A stretch of 14,494 nt of DNA from Anaerolineales bacterium UBA6663 (GTDB lineage: Bacteria; Chloroflexota; Anaerolineae; Anaerolineales; UBA6663). Below, piece by piece: positions 1 through 6,736 of the stretch (position 1 is its first letter; each line of letters begins with the position of its first letter). The position numbers and the translations under genes are program-made. The DNA is taken from positions 399 through 14,892 of the forward strand of contig DKKP01000228.1 of assembly GCA_002455335.1 (NCBI GenBank). The letters run 5' to 3'. The notes under the pieces are model-generated. The model worked only from the letters and a program-made list of their open reading frames with translations. It was not told where the DNA came from and searched no databases.

Positions 1-30
1 ACGGCAGGTTCCCGGCGCCTCATCAGAGCG

Positions 31-56
31 TGGCCCCGATGTCTCCATCGGGGTCG
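31..56 (-). terminator. GC-rich hairpin after the small membrane protein gene
   Basis: Positions 34-41 (CCCCGATG) pair perfectly with 46-53 (CATCGGGG) around a 4-nt loop, and the stem can be extended by two to three pairs outward. It lies 14 nt downstream of the stop codon of the minus-strand gene ending at 70. No T-run follows on the minus strand, so it is either a weak or factor-assisted terminator or a 3' stabilising hairpin. Confidence 0.4.
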
Positions 57-69
57 CGGACTCCCGTAA

Positions 70-384
70 CTAGAAGATGCTCTTGAACATGAGCACAAGC
101 CCGAACAGGGCCATGGGCACGCCGACGATGGCGCCAACGATCGTCAGGCTGACCAACACACCGACCACAAGGAACACGAGGCCCAGGATCACGCCGATCA
201 GCCGGCCCACAAAGCCGATGATCGTGCCGACCAGCCAGAACACCAGTCGAAACGGCAGCAACAGCAGCCAGCCGACGAAGCGCCCGAAACCGCCGCCGTT
301 GCGGCGCTTGAACAGATGCCGGAACTCGTGGCGCCAGGCGCGGCGCGCGGCGCGATCGTGCATTGCATGGGCAAAGCCAGTCAT
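70..384 (-). CDS. Small glycine-rich membrane protein of unknown function
   Basis: A 104-residue protein with a basic, arginine- and histidine-rich N-terminus (residues 1-33). An almost continuous hydrophobic stretch follows (about 36-103), readable as two or three membrane segments with regularly spaced glycines that would favour close helix packing. The start at 384 is supported by AAGGAG (390-395), 5 nt upstream of the ATG. By the positive-inside rule the N-terminus should be cytoplasmic. It is transcribed divergently from the PadR gene. I do not recognise a specific family. The clear ribosome binding site and the composition make it a believable gene, although strongly hydrophobic short ORFs in GC-rich DNA can be misleading. 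Confidence 0.72.
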   Translation of the reverse strand: MTGFAHAMHDRAARRAWRHEFRHLFKRRNGGGFGRFVGWLLLLPFRLVFWLVGTIIGFVGRLIGVILGLVFLVVGVLVSLTIVGAIVGVPMALFGLVLMFKSIF

Positions 385-542
385 GGTCTCTCCTTGATCG
401 CGCCCGGGCGCCGGCGGCCCTCCGCCAGGCGGACGTCGATCACGTGGGTTTCCCCCACAAACCTATGGATCAAACGCGTGTGTGCGCGTACAAAGAAGGA
501 TACGCACCCGCCGCCGCCGGGTTGCAGGGGGCGAACTTGCCC

Positions 543-603
543 TTGACAAATCGAATGCACAGGCGCAATATATCGTTACGCGATATATTGCGAGGCGCTA
601 TAT
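543..603 (+). promoter_or_regulatory. Promoter with perfect 12-bp inverted-repeat operator for the PadR gene
   Basis: A consensus -35 TTGACA lies at 543-548. At 17-bp spacing the -10 position (566-571, CAATAT) falls inside a perfect inverted repeat: CGCAATATATCG (564-575), 5-nt spacer TTACG, CGATATATTGCG (581-592). A third, imperfect half-site (CGCTATAT, 596-603) reaches into the start codon at 602. AT-rich palindromes overlapping the -10 box are typical operators of PadR-family repressors, so autorepression is the likely mode. The -10 hexamer itself is weak by consensus. Confidence 0.72.
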
Positions 604-976
604 GATCAGAGCCGGGCACCCCTCTCCGCAAGACATCGAGGCCGAGCTGCCGCTGACCGAGGCGACCACGTTCATCCTGTTGAGCCTCTCGGTCGAGCCC
701 AGACACGGGTACGCCATCATCGGGGATGTAGCCACCCTCAGCCACACGCGGATCCAGCTCAGCGCCGGGACGCTCTACGGGGTGCTCAAGCGTCTGCTCT
801 CCCTGGGCTGGATCGAGCGCCATGACGATCCAGCCGGAGCCCGCGAGGAGTCGGGCCGGCCGCGCAAGGTCTATGGCCTGACGGCGCTCGGCCGCAGCAT
901 CCTGAGCGCCGAGGTCAAGCGGCTCCAGCAAGTGGTGCAGGCTGCGCGCCACTGCCAGCTAGGAGGTCTTGCATGA
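602..976 (+). CDS. PadR-family transcriptional repressor
   Basis: A 124-residue protein with the PadR winged-helix signature: LTEATTFILLSL (18-29), HGYAI (35-39), the recognition-helix segment GTLYGVLKRL (56-65), then a GRPRKVYGLTALG wing (85-97) and a short C-terminal dimerisation helix (about 98-118). PadR proteins bind palindromic operators and usually control a neighbouring membrane or efflux gene. I chose ATG 602 because GAGG (592-595) precedes it by 6 nt and the homology begins there. An upstream in-frame ATG at 482 would translate through the promoter and operator. The gene overlaps the next one by 4 nt (ATGA), so they are probably translationally coupled. The ligand is unknown. Confidence 0.9.
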   Translation: MIRAGHPSPQDIEAELPLTEATTFILLSLSVEPRHGYAIIGDVATLSHTRIQLSAGTLYGVLKRLLSLGWIERHDDPAGAREESGRPRKVYGLTALGRSILSAEVKRLQQVVQAARHCQLGGLA

Positions 977-1839
977 ACGCCATCGATCGTTTGTTACTGC
1001 GCGCCTATCGGGCGATCCTGCACCTCTACCCATCGGGTTTTCGGCAAGACTTCGCTGACGAGGTCGCCGATGTGTTTACCGCGATCCTGCGCGATTCGGC
1101 CACGCTGAGTTCGCCCAGACGCTGGCGCCTGATCGTGTGCGAGTTCATCGACGCGGTTCGCGGGCTCATCCGCGAACACCAGCGCGTGCTGCTGTCACCG
1201 GCGCTCGATCCGACGACGCCCCCGACCCGGATCGGGCTGGCCCGCGATGTCGTGGCCTTCGCCCTCACCTACGCACTCGCCCGCGCTGCGGCCCAGGTGC
1301 GGATGGTGCCCGACCTCCTGATCTACCTTTGCGCCGGGTGGCTGATCGGAACCCTTCTCAGTCATCGCCTCGGGCGCCGCCCCTACCGGGTCGGCTTCAT
1401 CCTGGGTGGGATGTTGGTCTTCGCCGGGGGCATGATCCTGACGGATCTCGCGGGCGCCCTGCTGGCCATCGGCTTGGCTGTGGATATCGGCCTGATATCG
1501 GCGCTGACCAGGATCACCGAGCCGCTCTTGATCGGCGCCCTCGCCGGCGCCCTGCTCGGCCTCGCCGATCGGAGCCGACGGCGCGTTGTGGGGCTCACCG
1601 GCGTCGGCCTGTTGGGTTTCTCCGGCGGTGTCGTTGCGGCATTCCTGCTCAGCGTGCTCCTCTGGGGGCTCTTGCAGGCAGTCGACTCGTATCGCCCAGG
1701 CTACACCGGGATTCCCAGCGCCTGGGTCGCTCAAGGCGGGCAGTGGCTTCAGGTCATCGTGTTTCCGGCGATCTCCGCCCTGATCGGCGGCGCCCTGCTC
1801 GGCCGGCTGGCGAAGGCCCCGCCACGTCGCTGGGTTTGA
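973..1839 (+). CDS. PadR-coupled membrane protein with permease-prefix-like N-terminus
   Basis: A 288-residue protein. Residues 1-75 are soluble and amphipathic and contain LYPSGFRQDFADEV (about 19-32), which resembles the permease prefix domain often found next to PadR regulators. From about residue 90 there are roughly six hydrophobic segments (around 92-108, 113-130, 139-157, 158-178, 185-200 and 208-234), with a last one near 262-280. The start is well supported by AGGAGGT (961-967), 5 nt before the ATG. The 4-nt overlap with the repressor gene implies one operon and shared control from the 564-592 operator. No ATPase, MacB or FtsX domain is visible, so transport activity is not implied. 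Function is unknown; a role in envelope or membrane stress response would be a guess. Confidence 0.82.
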   Translation: MNAIDRLLLRAYRAILHLYPSGFRQDFADEVADVFTAILRDSATLSSPRRWRLIVCEFIDAVRGLIREHQRVLLSPALDPTTPPTRIGLARDVVAFALTYALARAAAQVRMVPDLLIYLCAGWLIGTLLSHRLGRRPYRVGFILGGMLVFAGGMILTDLAGALLAIGLAVDIGLISALTRITEPLLIGALAGALLGLADRSRRRVVGLTGVGLLGFSGGVVAAFLLSVLLWGLLQAVDSYRPGYTGIPSAWVAQGGQWLQVIVFPAISALIGGALLGRLAKAPPRRWV

Positions 1840-1882
1840 TCGCTGCGCCGTGCAGGGTGTGCGAGCGCACGTTGATGCTGTC

Positions 1883-1962
1883 GGCAAACCCACGACTGCA
1901 AGAGATCAGGGCACCGGCTTTCGCCGGGGCGACGAACTCAGCCGGTTCGGCAACAGCATCAC
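1883..1962. repeat. Intergenic repeat Y, upstream copy
   Basis: This non-coding segment aligns with 2946-3028. GGCAAACCCA (1883-1892) is identical to 2946-2955, and 1928-1962 matches 2994-3028 at 28 of 35 positions without gaps. The middle part is more diverged and holds a hairpin, CCGGC-TTTC-GCCGG (1914-1927), which on the minus strand would be a GAAA tetraloop stem. It looks like a degenerate interspersed palindromic element. Confidence 0.5.
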
Positions 1963-1982
1963 GCGGTGTGAGTGCGAGTTGC

Positions 1983-2003
1983 GCCGCGGCCAGGTTCCGC
2001 GGC
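1983..2003. repeat. Inverted repeat, 7-bp stem
   Basis: GCCGCGG (1983-1989) and CCGCGGC (1997-2003) are perfect complements around a 7-nt loop. No T-run follows on either strand, so a terminator role for the upstream operon is unproven. Confidence 0.35.
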
Positions 2004-2004
2004 T

Positions 2005-2066
2005 GACAACGCCGGATGCCAAGGGCGTCGGGTTGCCCGTGCACACCCCGCGTGGGTCACGGCTTG
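2005..2066. repeat. Intergenic repeat X, upstream copy
   Basis: This segment aligns with 2888-2946 downstream of the nitrilase gene. GACAACGCCGGA-N-GCC matches at 15 of 16 positions (2005-2020 against 2888-2903), followed by shared GGTTG, GCACAC and TGG blocks with about one gap. By hand count, overall identity is near 70 percent. Confidence 0.42.
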
Positions 2067-2090
2067 AATGCGAGTGCCTTGGTGTAGAAT
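2064..2090 (+). promoter_or_regulatory. Leaderless-type promoter of the nitrilase gene
   Basis: TAGAAT at 2085-2090 is a good -10 hexamer and ends 6 nt before the GTG start at 2097, exactly where transcription would be expected to begin. A possible -35 (TTGAAT, 2064-2069) has a short 15-bp spacer. No Shine-Dalgarno sequence is present before the GTG. Together these point to a leaderless mRNA. Confidence 0.6.
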
Positions 2091-2096
2091 GCCCGT

Positions 2097-2882
2097 GTGT
2101 CGACCCTGACGCTCTCGCTGGCGCAGATCAAGGTGACCGCCGGCGACCCCGAGGCGAACTGGGAGCGCGCGCGCGCCGCGATCGTCGAGGCCGCGCGCCG
2201 CGGCTCGCAGCTGGTGTTGCTCCCCGAGCTCTGGGCCAGCGGCTACGACCTCGCCCTCTGGCGCCGACATGCGGCGCCGCTCGGGACGGGAAGCTTTGCG
2301 ATGGTGGCCACGCTCGCGCGCGAGTACGACCTCGCCATCGGCGGCTCACTGCTCGAGTCGCACGGCGACCACGCCACGAACTGCTTCGCGCTCTATGGCC
2401 CCGACGGCGAGCTGTGGGGCTCGTACCGCAAGATCCATCTCTTTCGCCTGATGGATGAGGACAAGTGGCTGGCCGCAGGCCAGACGCCGGTGATCGCCGA
2501 CACGACCTGGGGCGCGGCCGGATTGGCGATCTGCTACGACCTGCGCTTCCCCGAGCTCTTCCGCAACTACGCCGTCGCCGGCGCTCGGCTGATGCTCCTC
2601 CCCGCCGAGTGGCCAAGCCGACGCATCGGCCACTGGCAAACCCTGCTGCGCGCACGCGCGATCGAGAACCAGTGCTTCGTCGCCGCCTGCAACTGCGTCG
2701 GCGACGCCGAGAAAGACACCTTCGGCGGCCGTTCGGCCGTCATCGACGCCTGGGGCGAGACCGTGATCGAAGCCGGCGGCGGTGAGGCCCTGCTCACAAC
2801 CACGATCGATCTCGACCTCGCCGATCGCGTCCGCGGGCACATCCCGGTACTGAAGGATCGTCGGCCCGAACTCTACAGCTGA
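2097..2882 (+). CDS. Nitrilase-superfamily carbon-nitrogen hydrolase (omega-amidase/NIT2-like)
   Basis: A 261-residue cytosolic amidase of the usual family length. The catalytic triad is visible: Glu44 in LLPELW, Lys112 in YRKIHLF and Cys146 in ICYDLRFPEL, which is the NIT2/omega-amidase style nucleophile motif. The supporting Glu lies near 121 (RLMDEDKWLAAG). Such enzymes hydrolyse small amides (alpha-ketoglutaramate, alpha-ketosuccinamate, deaminated glutathione and similar); the exact substrate cannot be read from sequence. The GTG start at 2097 gives the expected N-terminus (MSTLTLSLAQIKV) and sits 6 nt after a TAGAAT box with no ribosome binding site. The gene stands alone, with diverged copies of the same non-coding repeats on both sides (1883-2066 and 2888-3028). 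Confidence 0.92.
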   Translation: MSTLTLSLAQIKVTAGDPEANWERARAAIVEAARRGSQLVLLPELWASGYDLALWRRHAAPLGTGSFAMVATLAREYDLAIGGSLLESHGDHATNCFALYGPDGELWGSYRKIHLFRLMDEDKWLAAGQTPVIADTTWGAAGLAICYDLRFPELFRNYAVAGARLMLLPAEWPSRRIGHWQTLLRARAIENQCFVAACNCVGDAEKDTFGGRSAVIDAWGETVIEAGGGEALLTTTIDLDLADRVRGHIPVLKDRRPELYS

Positions 2883-2887
2883 CCGCG

Positions 2888-2946
2888 GACAACGCCGGAG
2901 GCCGGGGCAACCGGTTGATCGAGCACACACTGTCTGGATCCCGCTG
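2888..2946. repeat. Intergenic repeat X, downstream copy
   Basis: The counterpart of 2005-2066, in the same orientation. It begins 6 nt after the nitrilase stop codon and contains the palindrome CAACCGGTTG (2908-2917). It leads directly into repeat Y. Confidence 0.42.
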
Positions 2947-3028
2947 GCAAACCCATGTACATCAGTCGTGCAACCCGGCTGGCGCGTCATCCCGGCGACG
3001 CGTTCGGCCGGTTTGCCAACAACATCAC
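2946..3028. repeat. Intergenic repeat Y, downstream copy
   Basis: The counterpart of 1883-1962, in the same orientation, ending with the same CATCAC. The ends of this copy are nearly inverted repeats of each other: CTGGCAAACC near 2944-2953 against GGTTTGCCAAC at 3010-3020. It is therefore a small palindrome-bounded element. It lies in the leader region of the hydrolase gene. Confidence 0.5.
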
Positions 3029-3065
3029 TTTTCGCCCGCGAGCGCTATCTCCTGCGAGGTGCGTC

Positions 3066-5030
3066 ATGAACACTGTCCGCCCGGTTCTTGCTGGCTTGCT
3101 GTTGATCAGCCTGCTCGGTGCGCCGACGCCGGTAGTCGCCCAGGGCAGCGGCCCGACCACCACCGAATCGGCCGAACGCGGCTCACGCCCCAGCACAACG
3201 CGGCTGCTGCGCCAGCTGGGCGGCGTGCCCTGCCCCGCTGACAGCGCCTTCACGTGTGTGACGCTGAACGTGCCGGCCGACCACTTCGACTCGGCCAACC
3301 CCGCCCGGCGTGACGTGGTCTTCGCCGTGCTCCCGGCCACCGGTGAACGGCTGGGCATGTTCGTGACCGCCACGGGCGGCCCGGGCTCCTCCGGGATCGC
3401 GGTCGCCGATACCTACACCGAGTATTTCGATCCCCGCATCCCCGAACACTACGACATCGTCTTCTTCGACCAGCGCGGCGTCACGCTCTCGGGCGGCCTG
3501 ACCTGCCCGGATGCCGCCGCAACGTACTACCGCACCGAGAGCCGCTCAGAGACGCCTGAACAGGAGGCGGCCCTTGTCGCGGCCGCGCACGCTTTCAGCA
3601 CCGATTGCGTCGCGGAGATGGGCGCGCCCGACGGGCTCGCTCAGCTCGGCACCCGACAGGCAGTGGAGGACCTCGAGTGGTTCCGCCGGGCGCTGCGCAC
3701 GCCAAAGCTTCATCTCTACGGCGAGAGCTACGGCACACAGTACGCTCAGGCATACGCCGCTTCCCACCCCGACCATCTCGCGGCCCTCTTCCTGGACGGC
3801 GTCGTCGATCTGACCGTGACGCAAATGGGCTACTACGCCCAGCAGGCCCAGGCCTTCAACGACACGCTGGTCGCCACGCTCGAGGCCTGCGCCGCCGACC
3901 CGGCCTGCGCGGTCGACTTCTCCGGCGAGCCGCTGGCCGCGTACGACGCCCTCGCGGCCAGGCTCGAAGCGGCGCCGGTCACGGTGCGCTTCCAGACACC
4001 GGCCGGCCGCCAGAATCGGCGCTTCACCTACGGCGACCTCGAGACCGTCGTGGCCAGCCAGGTCTATGGTGAGTGGGATCGCGCCATCCTGGCCCGCGGG
4101 TTGGCCTACGCTCACCGTGGCGACTTCAGCTACCTGCTGCGTCTGCTGTATATCAGCCTGGGCATCGACCCGCTCACGCTCGATGCCATCCCAGACCCGA
4201 CCTACTCGGACGCCATGTACTACGCCGTCGAGTGTCAGGACTACGGCGACTTCACCGGCTCGCCCGAATCGCGCGCCGAGCAGTACCTGCGCGCCGGCGA
4301 TGTCGTCGAGGGCGCCGTGCCAAGGCTCAGTTCGATCTTCTATGGCGATCTGCCCTGCGCGTTCTGGCCGGGCTCGGCCGAGGGGTTGGCCCGCCCAGCC
4401 CCGCTCACCGGCGAAGGCTACACGACCTTTGTGCTCGGGGCCACGGCTGACCCGGCCACGCCCTACCAGCAGGGCGTCGACGTCTATGAACGTCTCGCGG
4501 ACGCCTATCTGATCACGCAGACCGGCGGCCCGCACGTGATCTTCGGGCGCGGTGTGGAATGCGTCGATGCGCCAGTCAGCGATTTCTTGGCGACTGGGGC
4601 AAGACCGGCGCAGCGCGAGACGATCTGCGAGGGTGAGGTGATGGCGAGCTATGTCCCGCTCCCGCCGTCCGACGCGGGCGGGTACGCCGACGTGCTCGAC
4701 GCACTGATCGGCTTCGAGGCCGAGCTCAACGTCTGGCCCGAGTACGCCTACTGGGACGGGGTGGAGGCGGAGGCTGCGGGCTGCGGCTCACGCGGCTCCC
4801 TGGCCTTCGAGCCACGCGGCAATCGGACGCTCTTCACATTCGCGCGCTGCGCGTTCACGCCGGGCTTCGTCGTGACGGGCGACGGCACGTACAACGCCAA
4901 CACCGATCGGCTTACGCTCGACCTGCGCGTCACGGGCGCGGAGCGCTGCGAACTGAAGTACACGCGCAACGGCGAGGACTATCGGGTCACCGGGACGTGC
5001 GACGGTGAACGCATCCGGCTCGAGCGATAG
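3066..5030 (+). CDS. Secreted alpha/beta hydrolase, tripeptidyl aminopeptidase-like (S33/TAP type)
   Basis: A 654-residue exported hydrolase. Residues 1-26 form a signal peptide (hydrophobic 7-19, cleavage likely after VVA26). The fold shows GGPGSSG (104-110, oxyanion region), VFFDQRG (132-138), the nucleophile elbow GESYG with Ser221, Asp462 in GATADPATPY of the TAP-like C-terminal domain, and probable catalytic His490 in TGGPH. Family members release N-terminal peptides or cleave proline-type substrates; the substrate here is unknown. The ATG at 3066 is chosen because GAGGTG (3056-3061) precedes it and the signal peptide starts there; an in-frame ATG at 2955 would lie inside repeat Y. Residues about 540-654 extend beyond the usual TAP family end, with four cysteines (573, 595, 628, 645), possibly two disulfides. 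The gene is probably monocistronic. Confidence 0.9.
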   Translation: MNTVRPVLAGLLLISLLGAPTPVVAQGSGPTTTESAERGSRPSTTRLLRQLGGVPCPADSAFTCVTLNVPADHFDSANPARRDVVFAVLPATGERLGMFVTATGGPGSSGIAVADTYTEYFDPRIPEHYDIVFFDQRGVTLSGGLTCPDAAATYYRTESRSETPEQEAALVAAAHAFSTDCVAEMGAPDGLAQLGTRQAVEDLEWFRRALRTPKLHLYGESYGTQYAQAYAASHPDHLAALFLDGVVDLTVTQMGYYAQQAQAFNDTLVATLEACAADPACAVDFSGEPLAAYDALAARLEAAPVTVRFQTPAGRQNRRFTYGDLETVVASQVYGEWDRAILARGLAYAHRGDFSYLLRLLYISLGIDPLTLDAIPDPTYSDAMYYAVECQDYGDFTGSPESRAEQYLRAGDVVEGAVPRLSSIFYGDLPCAFWPGSAEGLARPAPLTGEGYTTFVLGATADPATPYQQGVDVYERLADAYLITQTGGPHVIFGRGVECVDAPVSDFLATGARPAQRETICEGEVMASYVPLPPSDAGGYADVLDALIGFEAELNVWPEYAYWDGVEAEAAGCGSRGSLAFEPRGNRTLFTFARCAFTPGFVVTGDGTYNANTDRLTLDLRVTGAERCELKYTRNGEDYRVTGTCDGERIRLER

Positions 5031-5061
5031 CGGCCGTCGCGCGCGGCGGATCGTTGCCGCT
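5029..5061. terminator. Possible bidirectional hairpin between convergent genes
   Basis: AGCGGC (5029-5034) pairs with GCCGCT (5056-5061), with further GC pairing inside, in the 30-nt gap between the convergent hydrolase and aminotransferase genes. It overlaps both gene ends. There is no T-run, so termination by this structure is only plausible. Confidence 0.3.
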
Positions 5062-6266
5062 CAGGCCCCGCGAAACGCCGCGCCCATCCGCGCCACACCG
5101 GCCCGGATCTTGTCGGGCGATGAGAATGAGAAGTTGAGGCGCGCGGTGTGCTCGCCGCCGCCGTCGGCGTAGAATGCCGCGCCCGGCACAAACGCGACCT
5201 TCTGTTCGAGACAACGCTTGAGCAGCTCGGTTGCGTTGAGGCCATCCGGGAGCGTGAGCCAGCAGAACATGCCGCCGGCCGGTTTGGTCCAGTTCACGCC
5301 GGCCGGCATCTCAGTGGCCAGCGCCGCAAGCATAACGTCGCGCCGGGCACGGTAGACCTCGCGGATGATGGGGATATGCCGATCGAGCAGCCCGTCGCGG
5401 CAGGTGAGGTACGCCACACGCTGTGCGAAGCTGTTCGAATGCAGGTCAAGCCCTTGCTTGAGGATCGTGGCCCGCGCGATGTAGGCCGGTGGCGCCGCCA
5501 TCCACCCCACCCGCAGACCTGGCGCAAGCTGTTTCGAGAAGGTGCTGAGGTAGATCACGTGGCGCAGCTCGCCGTGCATCTGCACGTCGAGAGCCGCCAG
5601 CGGCGTCGCCCGTGAGCCTTCGAAGTACAGCTCGCCATACGGATCGTCCTCAAGGATCACGAGGCCATAGCGCGCCGCGATCTCGAGCAGGCGAACGCGC
5701 CGCTCGGGGCTGAGCGTCACGCCAGTCGGGTTCTGGAAACACGAGACCACATACAGGAAGCGCGGTCGCAGGCCGGAGGCCAGCACCTGCTCGAGGTGGT
5801 CGACATCCAACCCATCCCGGTCCAGCCGGAGCGTCACCCAGCTCGGCTGCAGGCTGCGCCACGCACCGAGCGCGCCCAGGTACGATGGATCCTCAACCGC
5901 CACAGGTGCGCCGGGGTCGATCAGCAGCCTGCCGGCGATGTCGAGGCCCTGCTGAGAGCCGTGGGTCACCATCACCTGCTCTACAGGCACACGGATGCCG
6001 AGCGTGGCCATACGCAACGACAGGAACTCGCGCAGCGGCCTGTAGCCTTCGGTGAGGCCATACTGTAATGCCGCGGCGGGGTTCTCGAGCAACGCCAGCT
6101 CGGCTGCGGCCGCCAGCTCTTCGATGGGGAAGGATTCGGGCGCCGGCAGCCCACCGCCGAAAGAGATCACGTCGGGCTGCTCGGTCAGTTTGAGCAGATC
6201 GCGCACCGCCGAGCTGCGCATCTGCTGGACACCCGAGGCAAAGCGCGCTGACCAGAGATCGGTCAT
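5061..6266 (-). CDS. PLP-dependent aminotransferase, class I/II (2-aminoadipate aminotransferase/LysN-like)
   Basis: A 401-residue fold-type I aminotransferase of normal length. Visible motifs are the N-terminal ISFGGGLPAPESFP (34-47), FQNPTG with Asn179 (177-182), EDDPYGEL with PLP-anchoring Asp208 and Tyr210, the Schiff-base lysine Lys245 in STFSKQLAPGLRVGW, and the substrate carboxylate arginine Arg376 in ARLNFS. The N-terminal motif and length fit the subgroup related to MocR and LysN enzymes, which act on 2-aminoadipate, aromatic or branched amino acids; specificity is not readable. ATG 6266 is preferred over an upstream in-frame ATG at 6344 because AAGGAG (6275-6280) lies 8 nt upstream and the longer form would overlap the neighbouring gene. 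A TAGAAT box at 6302-6307 may give it its own promoter. Confidence 0.9.
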   Translation of the reverse strand: MTDLWSARFASGVQQMRSSAVRDLLKLTEQPDVISFGGGLPAPESFPIEELAAAAELALLENPAAALQYGLTEGYRPLREFLSLRMATLGIRVPVEQVMVTHGSQQGLDIAGRLLIDPGAPVAVEDPSYLGALGAWRSLQPSWVTLRLDRDGLDVDHLEQVLASGLRPRFLYVVSCFQNPTGVTLSPERRVRLLEIAARYGLVILEDDPYGELYFEGSRATPLAALDVQMHGELRHVIYLSTFSKQLAPGLRVGWMAAPPAYIARATILKQGLDLHSNSFAQRVAYLTCRDGLLDRHIPIIREVYRARRDVMLAALATEMPAGVNWTKPAGGMFCWLTLPDGLNATELLKRCLEQKVAFVPGAAFYADGGGEHTARLNFSFSSPDKIRAGVARMGAAFRGA

Positions 6267-6301
6267 CTCCAGACTCCTTGGCTGAGACGTGCCCTGACCT
6301 G

Positions 6302-6307
6302 ATTCTA
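6302..6307 (-). promoter_or_regulatory. Candidate -10 box for the aminotransferase gene
   Basis: The minus strand reads TAGAAT here, 35 nt upstream of the ATG at 6266 and in front of the AAGGAG ribosome binding site. No convincing -35 is found at 16-18 bp, so read-through from the gene upstream remains possible. Confidence 0.4.
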
Positions 6308-6324
6308 CGCCCGGTCGGCGCTGT

Positions 6325-6711
6325 TTATTCCACGCAGAACTCACGAACGGAGGGGGTCAGGAGGAGCGAGAGGCCGATCAGCCCGACAACCGTTCCGGGC
6401 CAGACATAGAGCACGGCCAGCGCGCTGGCGAAGAGCGCCATCTGCCAGGCCCACTTGCGACCGATCGACACGCCCACGGCACTGCCGATCAGGGTCGACC
6501 CGAGCACGATCATGGGCCAACCGAGGTCAAGCGCCGAGAGCGCCATCCCGCTCACCCAATCGATGACGGGGGTAAGGTCGCCCAACGAAAAGTACGCGCC
6601 AAAGAGCCGCTGCATGAACCCGCCCCAGATGAGCACGCCACCCAGGAGCGAGGCACCGAGCAGATAGACCAGCGCCGTCTTTGGCGCTGCGAAGGGCCGA
6701 CGTTCAGACAT
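6325..6711 (-). CDS. Small membrane protein of unknown function
   Basis: A 128-residue protein with about four hydrophobic segments (roughly 12-32, 48-66, 67-84 and 90-118) and a short charged N-terminus (MSERRPF). I recognise no family motif. The ATG at 6711 is favoured because a perfect TATAAT (minus strand, 6724-6719) ends 7 nt upstream, making this likely a leaderless start; a longer in-frame start at 6753 would have to be translated through that promoter and overlap the radical SAM gene. The gene ends 58 nt before the aminotransferase start on the same strand, so co-transcription is possible. Confidence 0.7.
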   Translation of the reverse strand: MSERRPFAAPKTALVYLLGASLLGGVLIWGGFMQRLFGAYFSLGDLTPVIDWVSGMALSALDLGWPMIVLGSTLIGSAVGVSIGRKWAWQMALFASALAVLYVWPGTVVGLIGLSLLLTPSVREFCVE

Positions 6712-6718
6712 CCCAGCG

Positions 6719-6724
6719 ATTATA
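6719..6724 (-). promoter_or_regulatory. TATAAT -10 box, leaderless geometry
   Basis: A perfect minus-strand TATAAT, separated by 7 nt from the ATG at 6711, with no ribosome binding site between. No clear -35 is visible at normal spacing. The box overlaps neither gene but lies only about 13 nt from the end of the radical SAM coding region. Confidence 0.55.
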
Positions 6725-6736
6725 GCGGGTCGACGT

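Noticed and set aside
1137..2458. Overlapping plus-strand frames at 1137-2006 and 1850-2458
   Set aside because: They run out of frame through the membrane protein and nitrilase genes, are arginine-rich shadows, and lack ribosome binding sites.
2005..2946. Integron-type gene cassette with attC sites around the nitrilase gene
   Set aside because: The flanking repeats contain short CAAC/GGTTG complementary bits, but no proper GTTRRRY/RYYYAAC pairs with paired inner boxes, and no integrase is in the window. The repeats are reported simply as diverged non-coding copies.
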